NCBI RefSeq assembly: GCF_033441515.1 | Contig: NZ_JAWQJT010000002.1 | Coordinates: 2,480,001 to 2,544,000 of the forward strand | Source: Amycolatopsis solani | GTDB taxonomy: Bacteria > Actinomycetota > Actinomycetes > Mycobacteriales > Pseudonocardiaceae | DNA length: 64,000 nucleotides | Reading direction: 5' to 3' | Part shown: piece by piece, positions 46,301-57,316 of the stretch | How the letters are laid out: every line of letters starts with the position of its first letter | Numbering within the stretch: the first letter of the stretch is position 1 | Program-made: the position numbers and the translations under genes | The notes under the pieces: generated by a model | Databases searched by the model: none | What the model saw: only the letters and a program-made list of their open reading frames with translations | What the model was told of the DNA's origin: nothing

Positions 46301-47670
46301 GGCCCGCCGCGCAAGCCGTGCTGCTGTCGGGGACGTTCGTGCAGCTGATGAGCGTCACCGTGATGCAGCTGGCCGTCCCGCGCATCCGGCACGACCTCGC
46401 GGCCGGCTCGGGAGCGGGGCAGCTGGCCCTGGCCGGCTACACGCTGACCTTCGCGTGCACGCTGATCACCGCGGCCCGGCTCGGGGACCGGTTCGGCTAC
46501 CGGCGGCTGTTCGTGTTCGGCACCGTCGTGTTCACCGCCGCGTCACTGGCGGCCGCCGCCGCGCCGGACGCGGGGACGCTGGTGGTCGCCCGGCTGCTGC
46601 AGGGAGCGGGCAGCGGTGTGGTCGCACCGCAGATCCTGTCGCTGATCCAGACCGCGGTACCCGCGGACCGGCGCGCGGGTGTGCTGGGCCGGTACGGGGC
46701 GACGATGGCCGTCGCGTCGCTGGCCGGGCCGTTGTGCTGCGGCGTCCTGCTGCACTTCGACCCGTTCGGGGCCGGCTGGCGGGTGGCGCTGGCCCTGCCG
46801 GTGCCGGTCGGGCTCGCCGCGCTCGGCCTGGTCCGGATCCTGCCCGACGGACGCGGGCCGGCCGGCACCGGCCGGGTCGACCCCATCGGGGCCGCGTTGT
46901 CGCTGACCGGGCTGGTGCTGCTCGTGCTGCCGCTGACCCTGGGCCAAGACGCCGGCTGGCCGGCGTGGACCTGGCTGAGCGCGGTGCTGGCGATCGGCCT
47001 GCTCGTGGCGTTCGGCGTCTCGCAGCGGCGAGTCCGCCACCCCCTCGTGCACCCCGAAGCGCTGACCGCGGCGACGACCCGCTGGGGCATCGCCGCGGTG
47101 CTGCTGTTCAACGCCGGCATCCCGTCGTTCAGCCTGCTGCTTTCCCTGCACCTGCAGGGCGCGCTGCACCACGACCCGCTGGTGACCGCGGCGACGGTGG
47201 CGCCGTACGCGATCGGTGCCGTACCGGGCAGCCGGCTCGCCGAAGCCGCGGCACGCCGGTTCGGCGCCGTGATTCTGGCCGCCGCGTCGGGAGGCCTCGC
47301 CGTGGTGTCACTGCTGGTCGTCCCGGCGCTGGCCGCGCCGGCACCGGTCCTGTGGACGGTGCTGGGCGCGGGCGGGTTCGCGTTCGGCCTGTTCACCGCG
47401 TCGGCGTTTTCCCTGGTGCTGAGCCGGGTGCCGCCGCCGGCCGCCAGTTCGGTGTCGGGCCTGCTGCCGACGGCGCAGCAACTGGGCGGCACGGTGGGGG
47501 TGGCCCTGGCCGGTGTCGTCTACACCGAGGGAGCGATGGGCGCGGCGATGGGTTACGAGGCTTTCGTTTTCTTACTCGCCGCTGTGGCTACGGTGCGTCT
47601 GCGCCGCAGGCCCGCCGATCGGGCGGCTCCGGACACCGCGCTCCCGTCGTGGAGGAACGCGGGTTCGTGA
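46297..47670 (+). CDS. MFS drug exporter (DHA2, 14-TM type)
   Basis: A 457-residue major facilitator exporter with many hydrophobic helices. Motif A appears as RLGDRFGYRRLF and motif C-like glycines in the fifth helix region (ASLAGPLCCG). The layout and length fit the DHA2 drug:proton antiporter group. The ATG overlaps the hydrolase stop (ATGA). It probably removes a toxic compound that is also handled by the hydrolase. Convergent with the IclR gene that follows. Confidence 0.9.
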   Translation: MRPAAQAVLLSGTFVQLMSVTVMQLAVPRIRHDLAAGSGAGQLALAGYTLTFACTLITAARLGDRFGYRRLFVFGTVVFTAASLAAAAAPDAGTLVVARLLQGAGSGVVAPQILSLIQTAVPADRRAGVLGRYGATMAVASLAGPLCCGVLLHFDPFGAGWRVALALPVPVGLAALGLVRILPDGRGPAGTGRVDPIGAALSLTGLVLLVLPLTLGQDAGWPAWTWLSAVLAIGLLVAFGVSQRRVRHPLVHPEALTAATTRWGIAAVLLFNAGIPSFSLLLSLHLQGALHHDPLVTAATVAPYAIGAVPGSRLAEAAARRFGAVILAAASGGLAVVSLLVVPALAAPAPVLWTVLGAGGFAFGLFTASAFSLVLSRVPPPAASSVSGLLPTAQQLGGTVGVALAGVVYTEGAMGAAMGYEAFVFLLAAVATVRLRRRPADRAAPDTALPSWRNAGS

Positions 47671-47727
47671 GCCGCGAGCCCGACCCGGTCGACCGCCGCC
47701 GGATGCGCCTGCACGGCACCGAAACGT

Positions 47728-48522
47728 CTAGAAGAACCCTTCGCGGCCGGCGCCGGGCACGGCGCGGTGGCCGAGGTCGGCGCTGATCCGCGCGGCGGTC
47801 CGGACCACCAGCGGGACCACCTCCTGGCGCAGCTTCTCCACGTCCGAGCGCCCGCTCGACGTCGACGAGGCCAGCGCGGCCACCACCGCGCCGCTCGCGT
47901 CGCGCACCGGGGCCGACACCGAAATCAGGCCCTCCTCGAGCTCTTCGACGACGAGGGACCAGCCCTGGTCCTGCACCATCCGCAGCGCCTTCCGGAAGCC
48001 GCTTTCGTCGGTGATCGTCCGCGCGGTGAACCGCGGCAGCCCGGCCGCGACGACCTCGTCCACCAGTGCCGGTGGCGCCCAGGCCAGTAGCACCCGGCCC
48101 ATCGACGTCGCGTGGGCCGGTACCCGCGTGCCGATCGACACGTTGATGCTCATGATCCGCCGCACCGGGACGCGGGCGACGTAGACGACCTCGGCACCGT
48201 CCAATGCGGCCAGTGACGCCGACTCGCCGGTCTCCTCCGCGAGGCTCAGCAGCCGCGGCTGGGCGGTCTCGATCATGCCGTGCGAGGCCGAATAGTGCTG
48301 GCCGATGCTGAGCACGCGCGGGGTCAGCGACCAGCGCGGGCCGTCGCCGCGGACGTACCCGAGCCGTTGCAGCGTAAGGAGGATCCGCCGCACCGCCGGG
48401 CGGGACAGGCCGGTCGCGGACGCCAGCTCGGCGAGCGTCGGGTTCGCGCGCTCGGCGTCGAACGCCATCAGGACGGCGAAGCCCCGCTCGATGCTCTGGA
48501 TGTGGTCGCGGTCGGTCTCCAT
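47728..48522 (-). CDS. IclR-family regulator of the phenol/catechol operon (CatR/PcaR-like)
   Basis: A 264-residue IclR regulator. Winged helix (~8-70) with TLAELASATGLSRPAVRRIL, effector domain with VVYVARVPVRRIMSI and ATSMGRVLLAW, typical of the PcaR/PobR/CatR subgroup that senses aromatic catabolites. The ATG at 48522 follows AAGGATGAGG; the longer TTG-initiated frame is less likely. It is divergent from the flavin reductase / monooxygenase / catABC operon. In Rhodococcus the catechol operon is likewise controlled by an IclR protein. Two 15-bp sites lie in the intergenic region. Confidence 0.93.
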   Translation of the reverse strand: METDRDHIQSIERGFAVLMAFDAERANPTLAELASATGLSRPAVRRILLTLQRLGYVRGDGPRWSLTPRVLSIGQHYSASHGMIETAQPRLLSLAEETGESASLAALDGAEVVYVARVPVRRIMSINVSIGTRVPAHATSMGRVLLAWAPPALVDEVVAAGLPRFTARTITDESGFRKALRMVQDQGWSLVVEELEEGLISVSAPVRDASGAVVAALASSTSSGRSDVEKLRQEVVPLVVRTAARISADLGHRAVPGAGREGFF

Positions 48523-48586
48523 CGCCTCATCCTTCCGCACCGGCCGTCTTGACAACGCGGACGCGCCGGGGGACTCTCCTTAACGT

Positions 48587-48621
48587 GTCCGCATAGCGTT
48601 CATGATGTACGCACAGCGTAC
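48587..48621. promoter_or_regulatory. Two tandem IclR-type operator sites before phenol operon
   Basis: GTCCGCATAGCGTTC (48587-48601) and GTACGCACAGCGTAC (48607-48621) are 15-mers 20 bp apart, fitting GTmCGCAyAGCGTwC. The second is a perfect palindrome (GTACGC-ACA-GCGTAC) that abuts the ribosome-binding site AGGAGG (48622-48627). Binding there would block transcription or translation of the operon. Confidence 0.85.
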
Positions 48622-48635
48622 AGGAGGTAAGGGCA

Positions 48636-49196
48636 ATGACGCTCGACCAGCGCGAGATCCGCAACGCCTTCGGCCGCTTCGCCACCGGCGTCACGGTGGT
48701 GACGTGCCGCAACGACCAGGGCGAACCGCACGGGGCCACGGTGAACGCCTTCACCGCCGTCTCGCTGGAACCGGCCCTGTGCCAGGTGACGCTGACGCGC
48801 CGGTCGAAGGCCTGCCGCTACCTCGACGGCGCGCCGTTCGCCGTCAACATCCTCGCCGCGGACCAGCTCGACACGGCCTGGCACTTCGCCGGCCGGCCCC
48901 AGGACCGGGCGCCGGAATGGGCCGAGGGAGTGGTGGCGCCGGTGCTGACCGGTACCGCGGCCACCCTCTCGTGCCGTCCGTGGCGCCTTTACGACGGCGG
49001 TGACCACCTCATCGTCATCGGCGAGGTCGAGCACCTCGAAACCAGCGACGCCGACCCGTTGCTGTTCTTCGCCGGCGGGTTCCGCGAACTCGGCCCGCGC
49101 GGCCACGCCCACTGGTCGGCCTCGGTCGACTGCCCCGACCTCGGCTGGTTCGGCTCGGCCGCCGAATTCGCCCCGCTCACCGCAGCAGCTTCCTGA
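48636..49196 (+). CDS. Flavin reductase component of two-component monooxygenase (HpaC/PheA2-like)
   Basis: A 186-residue flavin reductase of the HpaC/FRP family: FGRFATGVTVVTC, GATVNAFTAVSLEPAL and a C-terminal HAHWSASVDC region. It reduces FAD or FMN with NAD(P)H and supplies reduced flavin by diffusion to the oxygenase encoded next (27 bp downstream). AGGAGG at 48622-48627 precedes the ATG. First gene of the operon pheA2-pheA1-catA-catB-catC. Confidence 0.92.
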   Translation: MTLDQREIRNAFGRFATGVTVVTCRNDQGEPHGATVNAFTAVSLEPALCQVTLTRRSKACRYLDGAPFAVNILAADQLDTAWHFAGRPQDRAPEWAEGVVAPVLTGTAATLSCRPWRLYDGGDHLIVIGEVEHLETSDADPLLFFAGGFRELGPRGHAHWSASVDCPDLGWFGSAAEFAPLTAAAS

Positions 49197-49223
49197 ACCG
49201 TTCACCGACGAAGGGTTGGCCCG

Positions 49224-51642
<2,419 letters not shown>

Positions 51643-51675
51643 GGCCCCGCTTCCCTTCTGCCGAAACGAGGATCG

Positions 51676-52794
51676 ATGACCGACCTGGGGATCGAGCGCG
51701 TCGAGACGGTGCTGCTGGACGTGCCGCTGCGCCGTCCGCACCGCTTCGCCCGCACCGGCATGGCTGCCCAGCCGGTGCTGCTCGTGTTCGTCCACACCCG
51801 CGGCGGCGCCGTCGGCGTCGGCGAAGGCGTGGTGCCGGGCGGCCCGTGGTGGGGCGGCGAGTCCGTGGAGACCATGCGCCTGGTCGTGGAGCGCTACTTC
51901 ACGCCGGTCCTGCTCGGCCGCCGGGTGGACGACGTCGCCGGGATCCTGCGCGATCTCGGCGACGTCGTCGCGGCCAACCTCTACGCGAAGGCGGCGGTGG
52001 AGGTGGCGCTGCACGACGCCTGGGCCCGCGGGCTCGGGGTGCCGGTGCACACGCTGCTGGGCGGGCTCGCCCGGCGGTCGGTGCCGGTGACCTGGGCGCT
52101 GGGCACCGAACCGGCGCCGGTCGTCGCCGACGAGGCACTGGCGAAGCTCGACGACGGACACCGCAGCTTCAAGCTCAAGATGGGCGCGCAGGATCCGGCC
52201 GACGACGTCGCGCGGGTGTGCGCGGTCGCCGAGAAGCTCGTCGGGGTGGCCAGCGTGCGGGTGGACCTCAACGCGCGCTGGGACCTGCTGACGTCGCTGA
52301 AGTACCTGCCGCGGCTGGCCGCCGCGGGCGTTGACCTCGTCGAGCAGCCGGTGCCGGGCGCGGAGGTCGAGGCGCTCGCCGAGATCAACCGCGCCCTGCC
52401 GATCCCGGTGATGGCCGACGAAAGCCTCCGCACCCCGGGCGACGCCCTCCGGCTGGCGAAGGCCCGCGCCGCCGACGTGTTTTCGTTGAAGACAACGAAG
52501 TCGGGTGGCCTGCGCGCCACCCGTGCTATCGCCGAGGTCGCCGCCGCGGCCGGGATTCCGTGCCACGCGGGCACGTCGATCGAGAGTCCGGTCGGGACCG
52601 CGGCGACGCTGCAGCTGGCGTGCTCGACCCCGGCGGTGACGTGGGGGAGCGAGCTGTTCGGCCCGCTGCTGATGAGCGAAGGGCTGTTGACGACGCCGTT
52701 GCGCTACGACGGCGGCGAGCTGCACCTGCCGGACGGCCCGGGCCTGGGCGTCGAACTCGACCTGGCGGCGGTGCGCCGCCTGGAAAGGCGCTGA
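51676..52794 (+). CDS. catB: Muconate cycloisomerase
   Basis: A 372-residue enolase-superfamily enzyme of the muconate lactonizing subgroup. The K-x-K catalytic motif is SFKLKMG (Lys166, Lys168). Metal ligands are expected from DLNARWD, EQPV and ADES, and the second-face Lys from SLKTTKSGG. It converts cis,cis-muconate to muconolactone. The start follows GAAACGAGGATCG. Coupled to catC by 1 bp. Enolase-superfamily members are promiscuous, but the operon context makes the assignment firm. Confidence 0.94.
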   Translation: MTDLGIERVETVLLDVPLRRPHRFARTGMAAQPVLLVFVHTRGGAVGVGEGVVPGGPWWGGESVETMRLVVERYFTPVLLGRRVDDVAGILRDLGDVVAANLYAKAAVEVALHDAWARGLGVPVHTLLGGLARRSVPVTWALGTEPAPVVADEALAKLDDGHRSFKLKMGAQDPADDVARVCAVAEKLVGVASVRVDLNARWDLLTSLKYLPRLAAAGVDLVEQPVPGAEVEALAEINRALPIPVMADESLRTPGDALRLAKARAADVFSLKTTKSGGLRATRAIAEVAAAAGIPCHAGTSIESPVGTAATLQLACSTPAVTWGSELFGPLLMSEGLLTTPLRYDGGELHLPDGPGLGVELDLAAVRRLERR

Positions 52795-52795
52795 A

Positions 52796-53086
52796 ATGCT
52801 GTTCCACGTGCGGATGGACGTCTCGATCCCGCCGGGGCTGGACGTCACCGATCGGGTCGCCGAAGAAAAGGCCCGCGCGCTGGAGCTGCAGCGCGCGGGC
52901 GTGTGGGTGCACCTGTGGCGGATCGTGGGGCGCTACAGCAACTTCAGCGTGTTCGACGTGGCCTCGAACGACGAGCTGCACGGGATCCTCTCGGGTCTGC
53001 CGCTGTACCCGTTCATGAAGATCGAGGTCACCCCACTGGCCACGCACCCGTCGGATCTGGCCGTCGCGGGCGGCCAGGAGCGGTAG
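52796..53086 (+). CDS. catC: Muconolactone delta-isomerase
   Basis: A 96-residue CatC: MLFHVRMDVSIPPGLD, ALELQRAGVWVHLWRIVG, YSNFSVFDVASNDELH and SGLPLYPFMKIEVTPLA cover the whole family. It converts muconolactone to beta-ketoadipate enol-lactone and acts as a homodecamer in known cases. It starts one base after the catB stop. The downstream enol-lactone hydrolase and thiolase genes are not in the window, so the route must be completed elsewhere. Confidence 0.96.
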   Translation: MLFHVRMDVSIPPGLDVTDRVAEEKARALELQRAGVWVHLWRIVGRYSNFSVFDVASNDELHGILSGLPLYPFMKIEVTPLATHPSDLAVAGGQER

Positions 53087-53089
53087 CGG

Positions 53090-53109
53090 CGCCTCGCTGC
53101 TTCGAGGCG
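53090..53109 (+). terminator. Possible terminator hairpin after catC
   Basis: A perfect 7-bp stem CGCCTCG / CGAGGCG with a 6-nt loop starts 3 bp after the catC stop. No T-tract follows, so termination would be of the tail-less actinobacterial type. Confidence 0.5.
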
Positions 53110-53209
53110 ATCACCGGGGCCGGCTAAACCGATCGTGGAACCACGGCGTTTCTCCTGCGGCAAGCTGTTACATTGCCGCCAGATCGTGTCACTTGCGGGA
53201 GGAAGTCCG

Positions 53210-53518
53210 GTGGGTTTCGAAGTCGACGTCGCGGACATCAGCAACGCCGCGGCCAAGCTCGCCGAGGGGAAGCCGCCGGTGCTCTCCGCGGAAGGGGCGC
53301 CGAACGTCGGGAGCACGGCGAGGGCCGGCGGCTTCGCCGGTGACTACGACGTCTGGCTGGCGACCAGGAAGGACGATCTGGACGCCGCCCAGCAGCAGGT
53401 CGAGACCCTGGTCGAAGCCATCCGAACCGCCGCGAAGGGCTACCACGGCTCCGACTCCGAAGCCCGTGACGCGTTCCTGAAATCCCTCGACGGCAGCTTC
53501 GGACGGATCGACCGGTGA
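53210..53518 (+). CDS. Small type VII secretion-associated protein (EspC/WXG100-like)
   Basis: A 102-residue helical protein. The GTG at 53210 is chosen because GGGAGGA lies about 7 bp upstream; the longer frame to 53135 is unlikely. The C-terminal helix pair DDLDAAQQQVETLVEAI and KGYHGSDSEARDAF resembles the ESX-secretion EspC family, with its Y-x3-D-x3-A pattern. Its stop overlaps the start of the next gene (GTGA), which encodes a larger protein with a WXG-like N-terminus. Such partner pairs form helical hairpin complexes that are exported together by type VII secretion. Confidence 0.7.
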   Translation: MGFEVDVADISNAAAKLAEGKPPVLSAEGAPNVGSTARAGGFAGDYDVWLATRKDDLDAAQQQVETLVEAIRTAAKGYHGSDSEARDAFLKSLDGSFGRIDR

Positions 53519-54822
53519 GCGTCTTCGACGACATCTACGCGCTCGCCGACCAGGTCGAGAAGGGCAGCACCACCGAGCTGGACGACCGCGCGCGGGCGTG
53601 CCGGGCCACCAAGGAAATGGTCCAGGACACCAAGGCCCTGCTGGAGAGCGTGCGCGTCCAGCTCAGCGAGGGCTGGCACGGCGGAGCCGGTGAAGCGGCG
53701 CTGAAGTCGCTGGACGCGTTCAAGAAGAACCGCGACGACCAAGCCCAGGACCTCGAGGAGTCGGCCAAGTCGTTCGAGACGATCCGCGACGCGCTGGCGA
53801 AGGCCCAGCAGGACGCCCGGAGCAAGCGCGCGGACGCCCAGGCGCTCCAGAAGAAGAGCGACGACGGGTGGCACGGCTTCGGGATCCGCCCGGTCGACCT
53901 CGCCGCCACCTGGGCGCGGGACAAGGTCCTCAAGGCCGAGGCCCTGGTCCTGCTCGCCGACTTGGCGCGGGTGACCACCACCTACGACGCGATCCTGCTC
54001 ATCGAGGGCCAGAAGCTCCGGTTCAAGACGGGCCAGGTGTGGGAGCTCGCGGGCTCCGAGAAGCGGAACCTCGCCGAAATCGGCGCGATCATGCTCCGCG
54101 AAGTACCCGGTCTCGCCGCGTTGGTCGCGAAGAACCCGGAGCTGCGGGACGCCCTGCTGCACGGGGACTGGGACAAGCTCATGCAGAACCCGGAGATCGC
54201 CCAGAAGATCTATGACTACCTCGGCTTCCGGTACAACGCGGAAGGCGACTTCTACACCACCGGCGAGCATTCGGTGCAGAGCTACCTGGGCTGGCGCGAC
54301 TTCTACGACAAGCTCGGGCGGCTCGGCGGGATGGAGCTCGACGAAACCGGCACCGACGGCGACAACATGGAGTTCACCGACCCCGAGACCGGGAAGACCT
54401 ACCGGCTGGAGCTGTGGAAGGGCAAGTACAGCAACCAGGCGTTCGGCGGTGAGGTCGGGTTCTACACCAGCGACTCGCCGAACAACAACGGGCACTTCAA
54501 CGCGGCGCAGGGCGACGACCAGATCAAGGTGACCCAGACGATCTACAACAAGGAAAGCGGCGAGGTCTACTTCACCAACGACGGCCAGGGCGCCGACGGC
54601 ACCGACAAGAAGCACTTCTGGAACCTGGCGATCCGCACCGACCCGGACGTGAACCCGGACCAGCTGGGCCAGCGAGCCACGGTCGAGGTGCGCGACGTCG
54701 GGCTGCGCGACCGGATGTACGCCGAGATGGTCCGGTACGCGGCCGCGCACCCCGGCGACCACCTCACCGTCACGAAGGGGTCCGACCACCCGCCCACGCT
54801 CAGCTACGACTGGCGGAAGTGA
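53515..54822 (+). CDS. Putative type VII secretion effector: WXG-like N-terminus, DUF4474-like C-terminus
   Basis: A 435-residue protein. Residues ~1-110 are a long helical hairpin with GWHGGAGEAAL at the turn, as in WXG100/LXG-type type VII substrates. Residues ~125-230 are mostly helical. The C-terminal ~200 residues contain WRDFYDKLGRLGGMELD, TYRLELWKGKYSNQAFGGE and VGFYTSDS, which resemble the DUF4474 family, of unknown function. No catalytic motif of a known toxin is visible. It has no signal peptide. An effector or toxin role is inferred from this layout. No obvious co-directional immunity gene follows; the next gene is convergent. Confidence 0.72.
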   Translation: MSVFDDIYALADQVEKGSTTELDDRARACRATKEMVQDTKALLESVRVQLSEGWHGGAGEAALKSLDAFKKNRDDQAQDLEESAKSFETIRDALAKAQQDARSKRADAQALQKKSDDGWHGFGIRPVDLAATWARDKVLKAEALVLLADLARVTTTYDAILLIEGQKLRFKTGQVWELAGSEKRNLAEIGAIMLREVPGLAALVAKNPELRDALLHGDWDKLMQNPEIAQKIYDYLGFRYNAEGDFYTTGEHSVQSYLGWRDFYDKLGRLGGMELDETGTDGDNMEFTDPETGKTYRLELWKGKYSNQAFGGEVGFYTSDSPNNNGHFNAAQGDDQIKVTQTIYNKESGEVYFTNDGQGADGTDKKHFWNLAIRTDPDVNPDQLGQRATVEVRDVGLRDRMYAEMVRYAAAHPGDHLTVTKGSDHPPTLSYDWRK

Positions 54823-54828
54823 CCGCTC

Positions 54829-55089
54829 CTAGGAGGTCACCGGCCTGAACTCGTACGGCCCGTCGTCGTCCTCGTCGCGGCGCCGGGCGGGTTTCCCGGT
54901 CAAGCCGGCGAACACCCCGTCGACGTCGACCAAGGCCGCGACCTGGTCGGCGACGTGCTGGCCGTGCCGGTCTTCGATGTCCTCCAGGCCCGAGCGCAAC
55001 GCCGTGGTGGCGGCGCTCCTGGCCCGGTCCCGCAACGTGCTTGCCAGCTCGTCCGGCGTTTCGCCGGATCCCCGCCTCGAGTCGGTCAT
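54829..55089 (-). CDS. Small hypothetical protein
   Basis: An 86-residue, charged, mostly helical protein (ARSAATTALRSGLEDIEDRH, then a basic/acidic tail KPARRRDEDDDG). I do not recognise a family. It is convergent with the putative type VII effector, 6 bp from its stop, and lies upstream of nothing on its own strand except the PadR gene start region's far side. It could be an immunity or chaperone protein for the effector, but nothing in the sequence shows this. Confidence 0.55.
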   Translation of the reverse strand: MTDSRRGSGETPDELASTLRDRARSAATTALRSGLEDIEDRHGQHVADQVAALVDVDGVFAGLTGKPARRRDEDDDGPYEFRPVTS

Positions 55090-55098
55090 GCCCCCAGC

Positions 55099-55671
55099 CT
55101 AGTCCCGGAGTGAGTACTTCCCGATCTCGAACTCGCCCCGGGCGACGCGCTCGAGTACGCCGCGCCAGAATTCGAGCGCCGCGTATTCCATGCCCAGCCC
55201 CAGTTCCAGGGTGATCATGCGGCCGGCGACCTCTTCGATGTGGCCGAAGCGGCGCTGCATCTCCTCGTACTCGGCGATCCGGCGCTCGTGCTGCTCGACC
55301 TGGCCCTTCGCGAGCCGCGCCACGTCGTCCGGGCCGGCCAGCTCGCTGAAGAACAGCTTGATCTCCGCCACGTCGCGCAGCTCGAAGTGCTCGTCGACCG
55401 GCTCGGCCATCCAGCCGCGCAGGGCTTTGCGGCCGGCTTCGGTGATCGAGAACGTCTTGCGACGGCGCCCCGAGTCCTCCTCGTCGAGCTCCAGCAGGCC
55501 GGCCTCCTCGAGCCGCTTGGGCTCCGAGTACAGCTGCGCGTGCGGGAAGTTCCAGAAGTAGCCCACGGACCGGCCGATCGCGCGCTTGAGGTCGTAGGAC
55601 GTGGAAGGGCCGCGCAGCGCGATCATGCCGAGCACCACGTACGACGTCGTCGACAACCGAACCGTTGACAT
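55099..55671 (-). CDS. PadR-family transcriptional regulator
   Basis: A 190-residue PadR regulator: N-terminal winged helix (~1-85, TTSYVVLGMIALRGPSTSYD, HAQLYSEPKRLEEAGLL, RRRKTFSITEAGR) and C-terminal dimerisation coiled coil with VEQHERRIAEYEEMQRRFG. The ATG at 55671 is the natural start; a longer frame to 55764 crosses the divergent promoter. It probably represses the divergent acyl-CoA ligase / molybdenum hydroxylase operon and is released by a phenolic or other carboxylic acid, as PadR responds to hydroxycinnamates. Confidence 0.93.
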   Translation of the reverse strand: MSTVRLSTTSYVVLGMIALRGPSTSYDLKRAIGRSVGYFWNFPHAQLYSEPKRLEEAGLLELDEEDSGRRRKTFSITEAGRKALRGWMAEPVDEHFELRDVAEIKLFFSELAGPDDVARLAKGQVEQHERRIAEYEEMQRRFGHIEEVAGRMITLELGLGMEYAALEFWRGVLERVARGEFEIGKYSLRD

Positions 55672-55697
55672 GCTCCGAATCGTATCGTAGGTTCGCA

Positions 55698-55731
55698 ACC
55701 ATCCGAAACAGATGGTCGGTCTCGTACCATC
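55698..55731. promoter_or_regulatory. Candidate PadR operator with three half-sites
   Basis: ACCATC (55698-55703), GATGGT (55711-55716) and ACCATC again (55726-55731) form two overlapping inverted repeats, with 7- and 9-bp spacers, in the region shared by the PadR gene and the acyl-CoA ligase gene. Confidence 0.6.
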
Positions 55732-55762
55732 GAGTGCGCACTGTCGCGTTGGAGGAACGGTC

Positions 55763-57316
55763 ATGGATCTGGGTACGGTTCTGCGCTGGACGGCGGAGCG
55801 TTATCCCCGGCGCCGCGCGGTGGGCGGCAGCAGCCCCATGACCTACGCCGAATGGGACGCGCACACCGACCGCCTGGCCTGGGCACTGGCCGCGCTCGGC
55901 GTCCGGCCCCGCGACCGCGTCGTCCTCGCGCTGGCCGGCGGGGAACCGCTGGCCAGCCTGCACCTGGCCGCGCAGAAGCTCGGGGCCGTCTCGGTGCCGC
56001 TGTCCTACCGGTTCGCGCCACCCGAGCTCGCCTACTGCGTCGCCGACGCCCTGCCCGCACTGGTGATCACCGACGCTTCGACCGCGGTTCTCGCGGACGA
56101 AGCGCTGGCCGACTTGCCCCCGATACCCCGGACCGCCTCCGGGTCGCCCGACGAGGACACCATCGAACGCCTGGCCCTGCGCCAGCCGGGTGGCGCCCCG
56201 GACGTCCGGGTGGCCGACCAGGACACCAGCGTGATGCTCTACACCTCCGGCACCACCGGCAAACCGAAGGGCGTGCCGCGCACGCACTCCGCTGAGCACC
56301 ACGCGGCGATCGCCCACCTGATCCAAAGTGGACAGTCCCGGTTCGACGCGACGCTCGGCGTGATGCCGCTGTTCCACACCATGGGGCTGCGCACGCTGCT
56401 GGCCACCCTGGTCGGCGCGGGAACCTGGGTGCCGCAGGTGAAGTTCGACGCGGACGAAGCCCTGGAGCTGATCACCGCGGAGGGCATCGGCTCGCTGTAC
56501 CTGGTGCCGACGATCTACTGGTCGCTCGTGCGCACCGGCCGGCTCGCCGAGGCGCGGACCGTGCGACGGCTGGCCTACGCGGGCTCGTCGATGACCCCGG
56601 CGCTGGCCGAGCAGCTCGCCGGCGCGCTGGAACCGGAGTCCTTCGTCAACCACTTCGGCAGCACCGAGATCTACACCTTCACCATCGGACCGGACGTGCT
56701 CGCGAAGCCGGGGTCGGCGGGCCGCGCCGGCATCTTCTCCCGGGTCCGGCTGGTGGACCCGGACCCCGCCGCGCCGCCGGACGCCGAGGTGGCACCGGGG
56801 GAGCAGGGCCAGATCGCCATCTCGATGGCCAGCCCCGAGGCGTTCGCCGGGTACTGGCACCGGGCGGACGCCAACGCCAAGTCCATCCGCGACGGCTGGT
56901 ACTTCCCCGGCGACCTGGCGAGCGCCGACGAGGACGGGGACCTCTGGGTCGCCGGCCGGGTCGACGACATGATCAACTCCGGCGGCGAAAACATCTACCC
57001 CGACGAGATCGAGGACGCGCTGATCCGCTGCGCGGCGGTGCGCGAAGTGGTCGTGGTCGGCATGGCCGACGACCGGTGGGGCCAGGCCGCCACCGCGTTC
57101 TTCGTCCCGGGTGACGGCATGACCCCCGAGCACGCGACGGAGGTGCTGGCGGCCTTCGTCCGCGAGCAGTCGGGGCTGCCGTCGTTGAAGCGTCCCAAGC
57201 GGTTCGTCGCCGTCGACACCATCCCCAAGTCCGGCGTCGGCAAGATCCTCCGCCGCGAACTGAGCTCCGGGAACTACCGCGCGCTGTTCGACAGCGCCGC
57301 AGAAGCAGGCAGGTGA
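55763..57316 (+). CDS. Acyl/aryl-CoA ligase (ANL superfamily)
   Basis: A 517-residue adenylate-forming enzyme: P-loop YTSGTTGKPKG (A3), A5 FGSTEIYTF, hinge region DGWYFPGDLASADEDGDLWV and GRVDDMINSGGENIYP, and the catalytic Lys in PKSGVGKILRR. It activates a carboxylic acid to a CoA thioester; the short form resembles benzoate/2-aminobenzoate/4-chlorobenzoate-type ligases. The ATG at 55763 follows GGAGG (55751-55755). First gene of an operon that encodes a molybdenum hydroxylase and an enoyl-CoA hydratase, so the acid is probably aromatic or unsaturated. Confidence 0.92.
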   Translation: MDLGTVLRWTAERYPRRRAVGGSSPMTYAEWDAHTDRLAWALAALGVRPRDRVVLALAGGEPLASLHLAAQKLGAVSVPLSYRFAPPELAYCVADALPALVITDASTAVLADEALADLPPIPRTASGSPDEDTIERLALRQPGGAPDVRVADQDTSVMLYTSGTTGKPKGVPRTHSAEHHAAIAHLIQSGQSRFDATLGVMPLFHTMGLRTLLATLVGAGTWVPQVKFDADEALELITAEGIGSLYLVPTIYWSLVRTGRLAEARTVRRLAYAGSSMTPALAEQLAGALEPESFVNHFGSTEIYTFTIGPDVLAKPGSAGRAGIFSRVRLVDPDPAAPPDAEVAPGEQGQIAISMASPEAFAGYWHRADANAKSIRDGWYFPGDLASADEDGDLWVAGRVDDMINSGGENIYPDEIEDALIRCAAVREVVVVGMADDRWGQAATAFFVPGDGMTPEHATEVLAAFVREQSGLPSLKRPKRFVAVDTIPKSGVGKILRRELSSGNYRALFDSAAEAGR

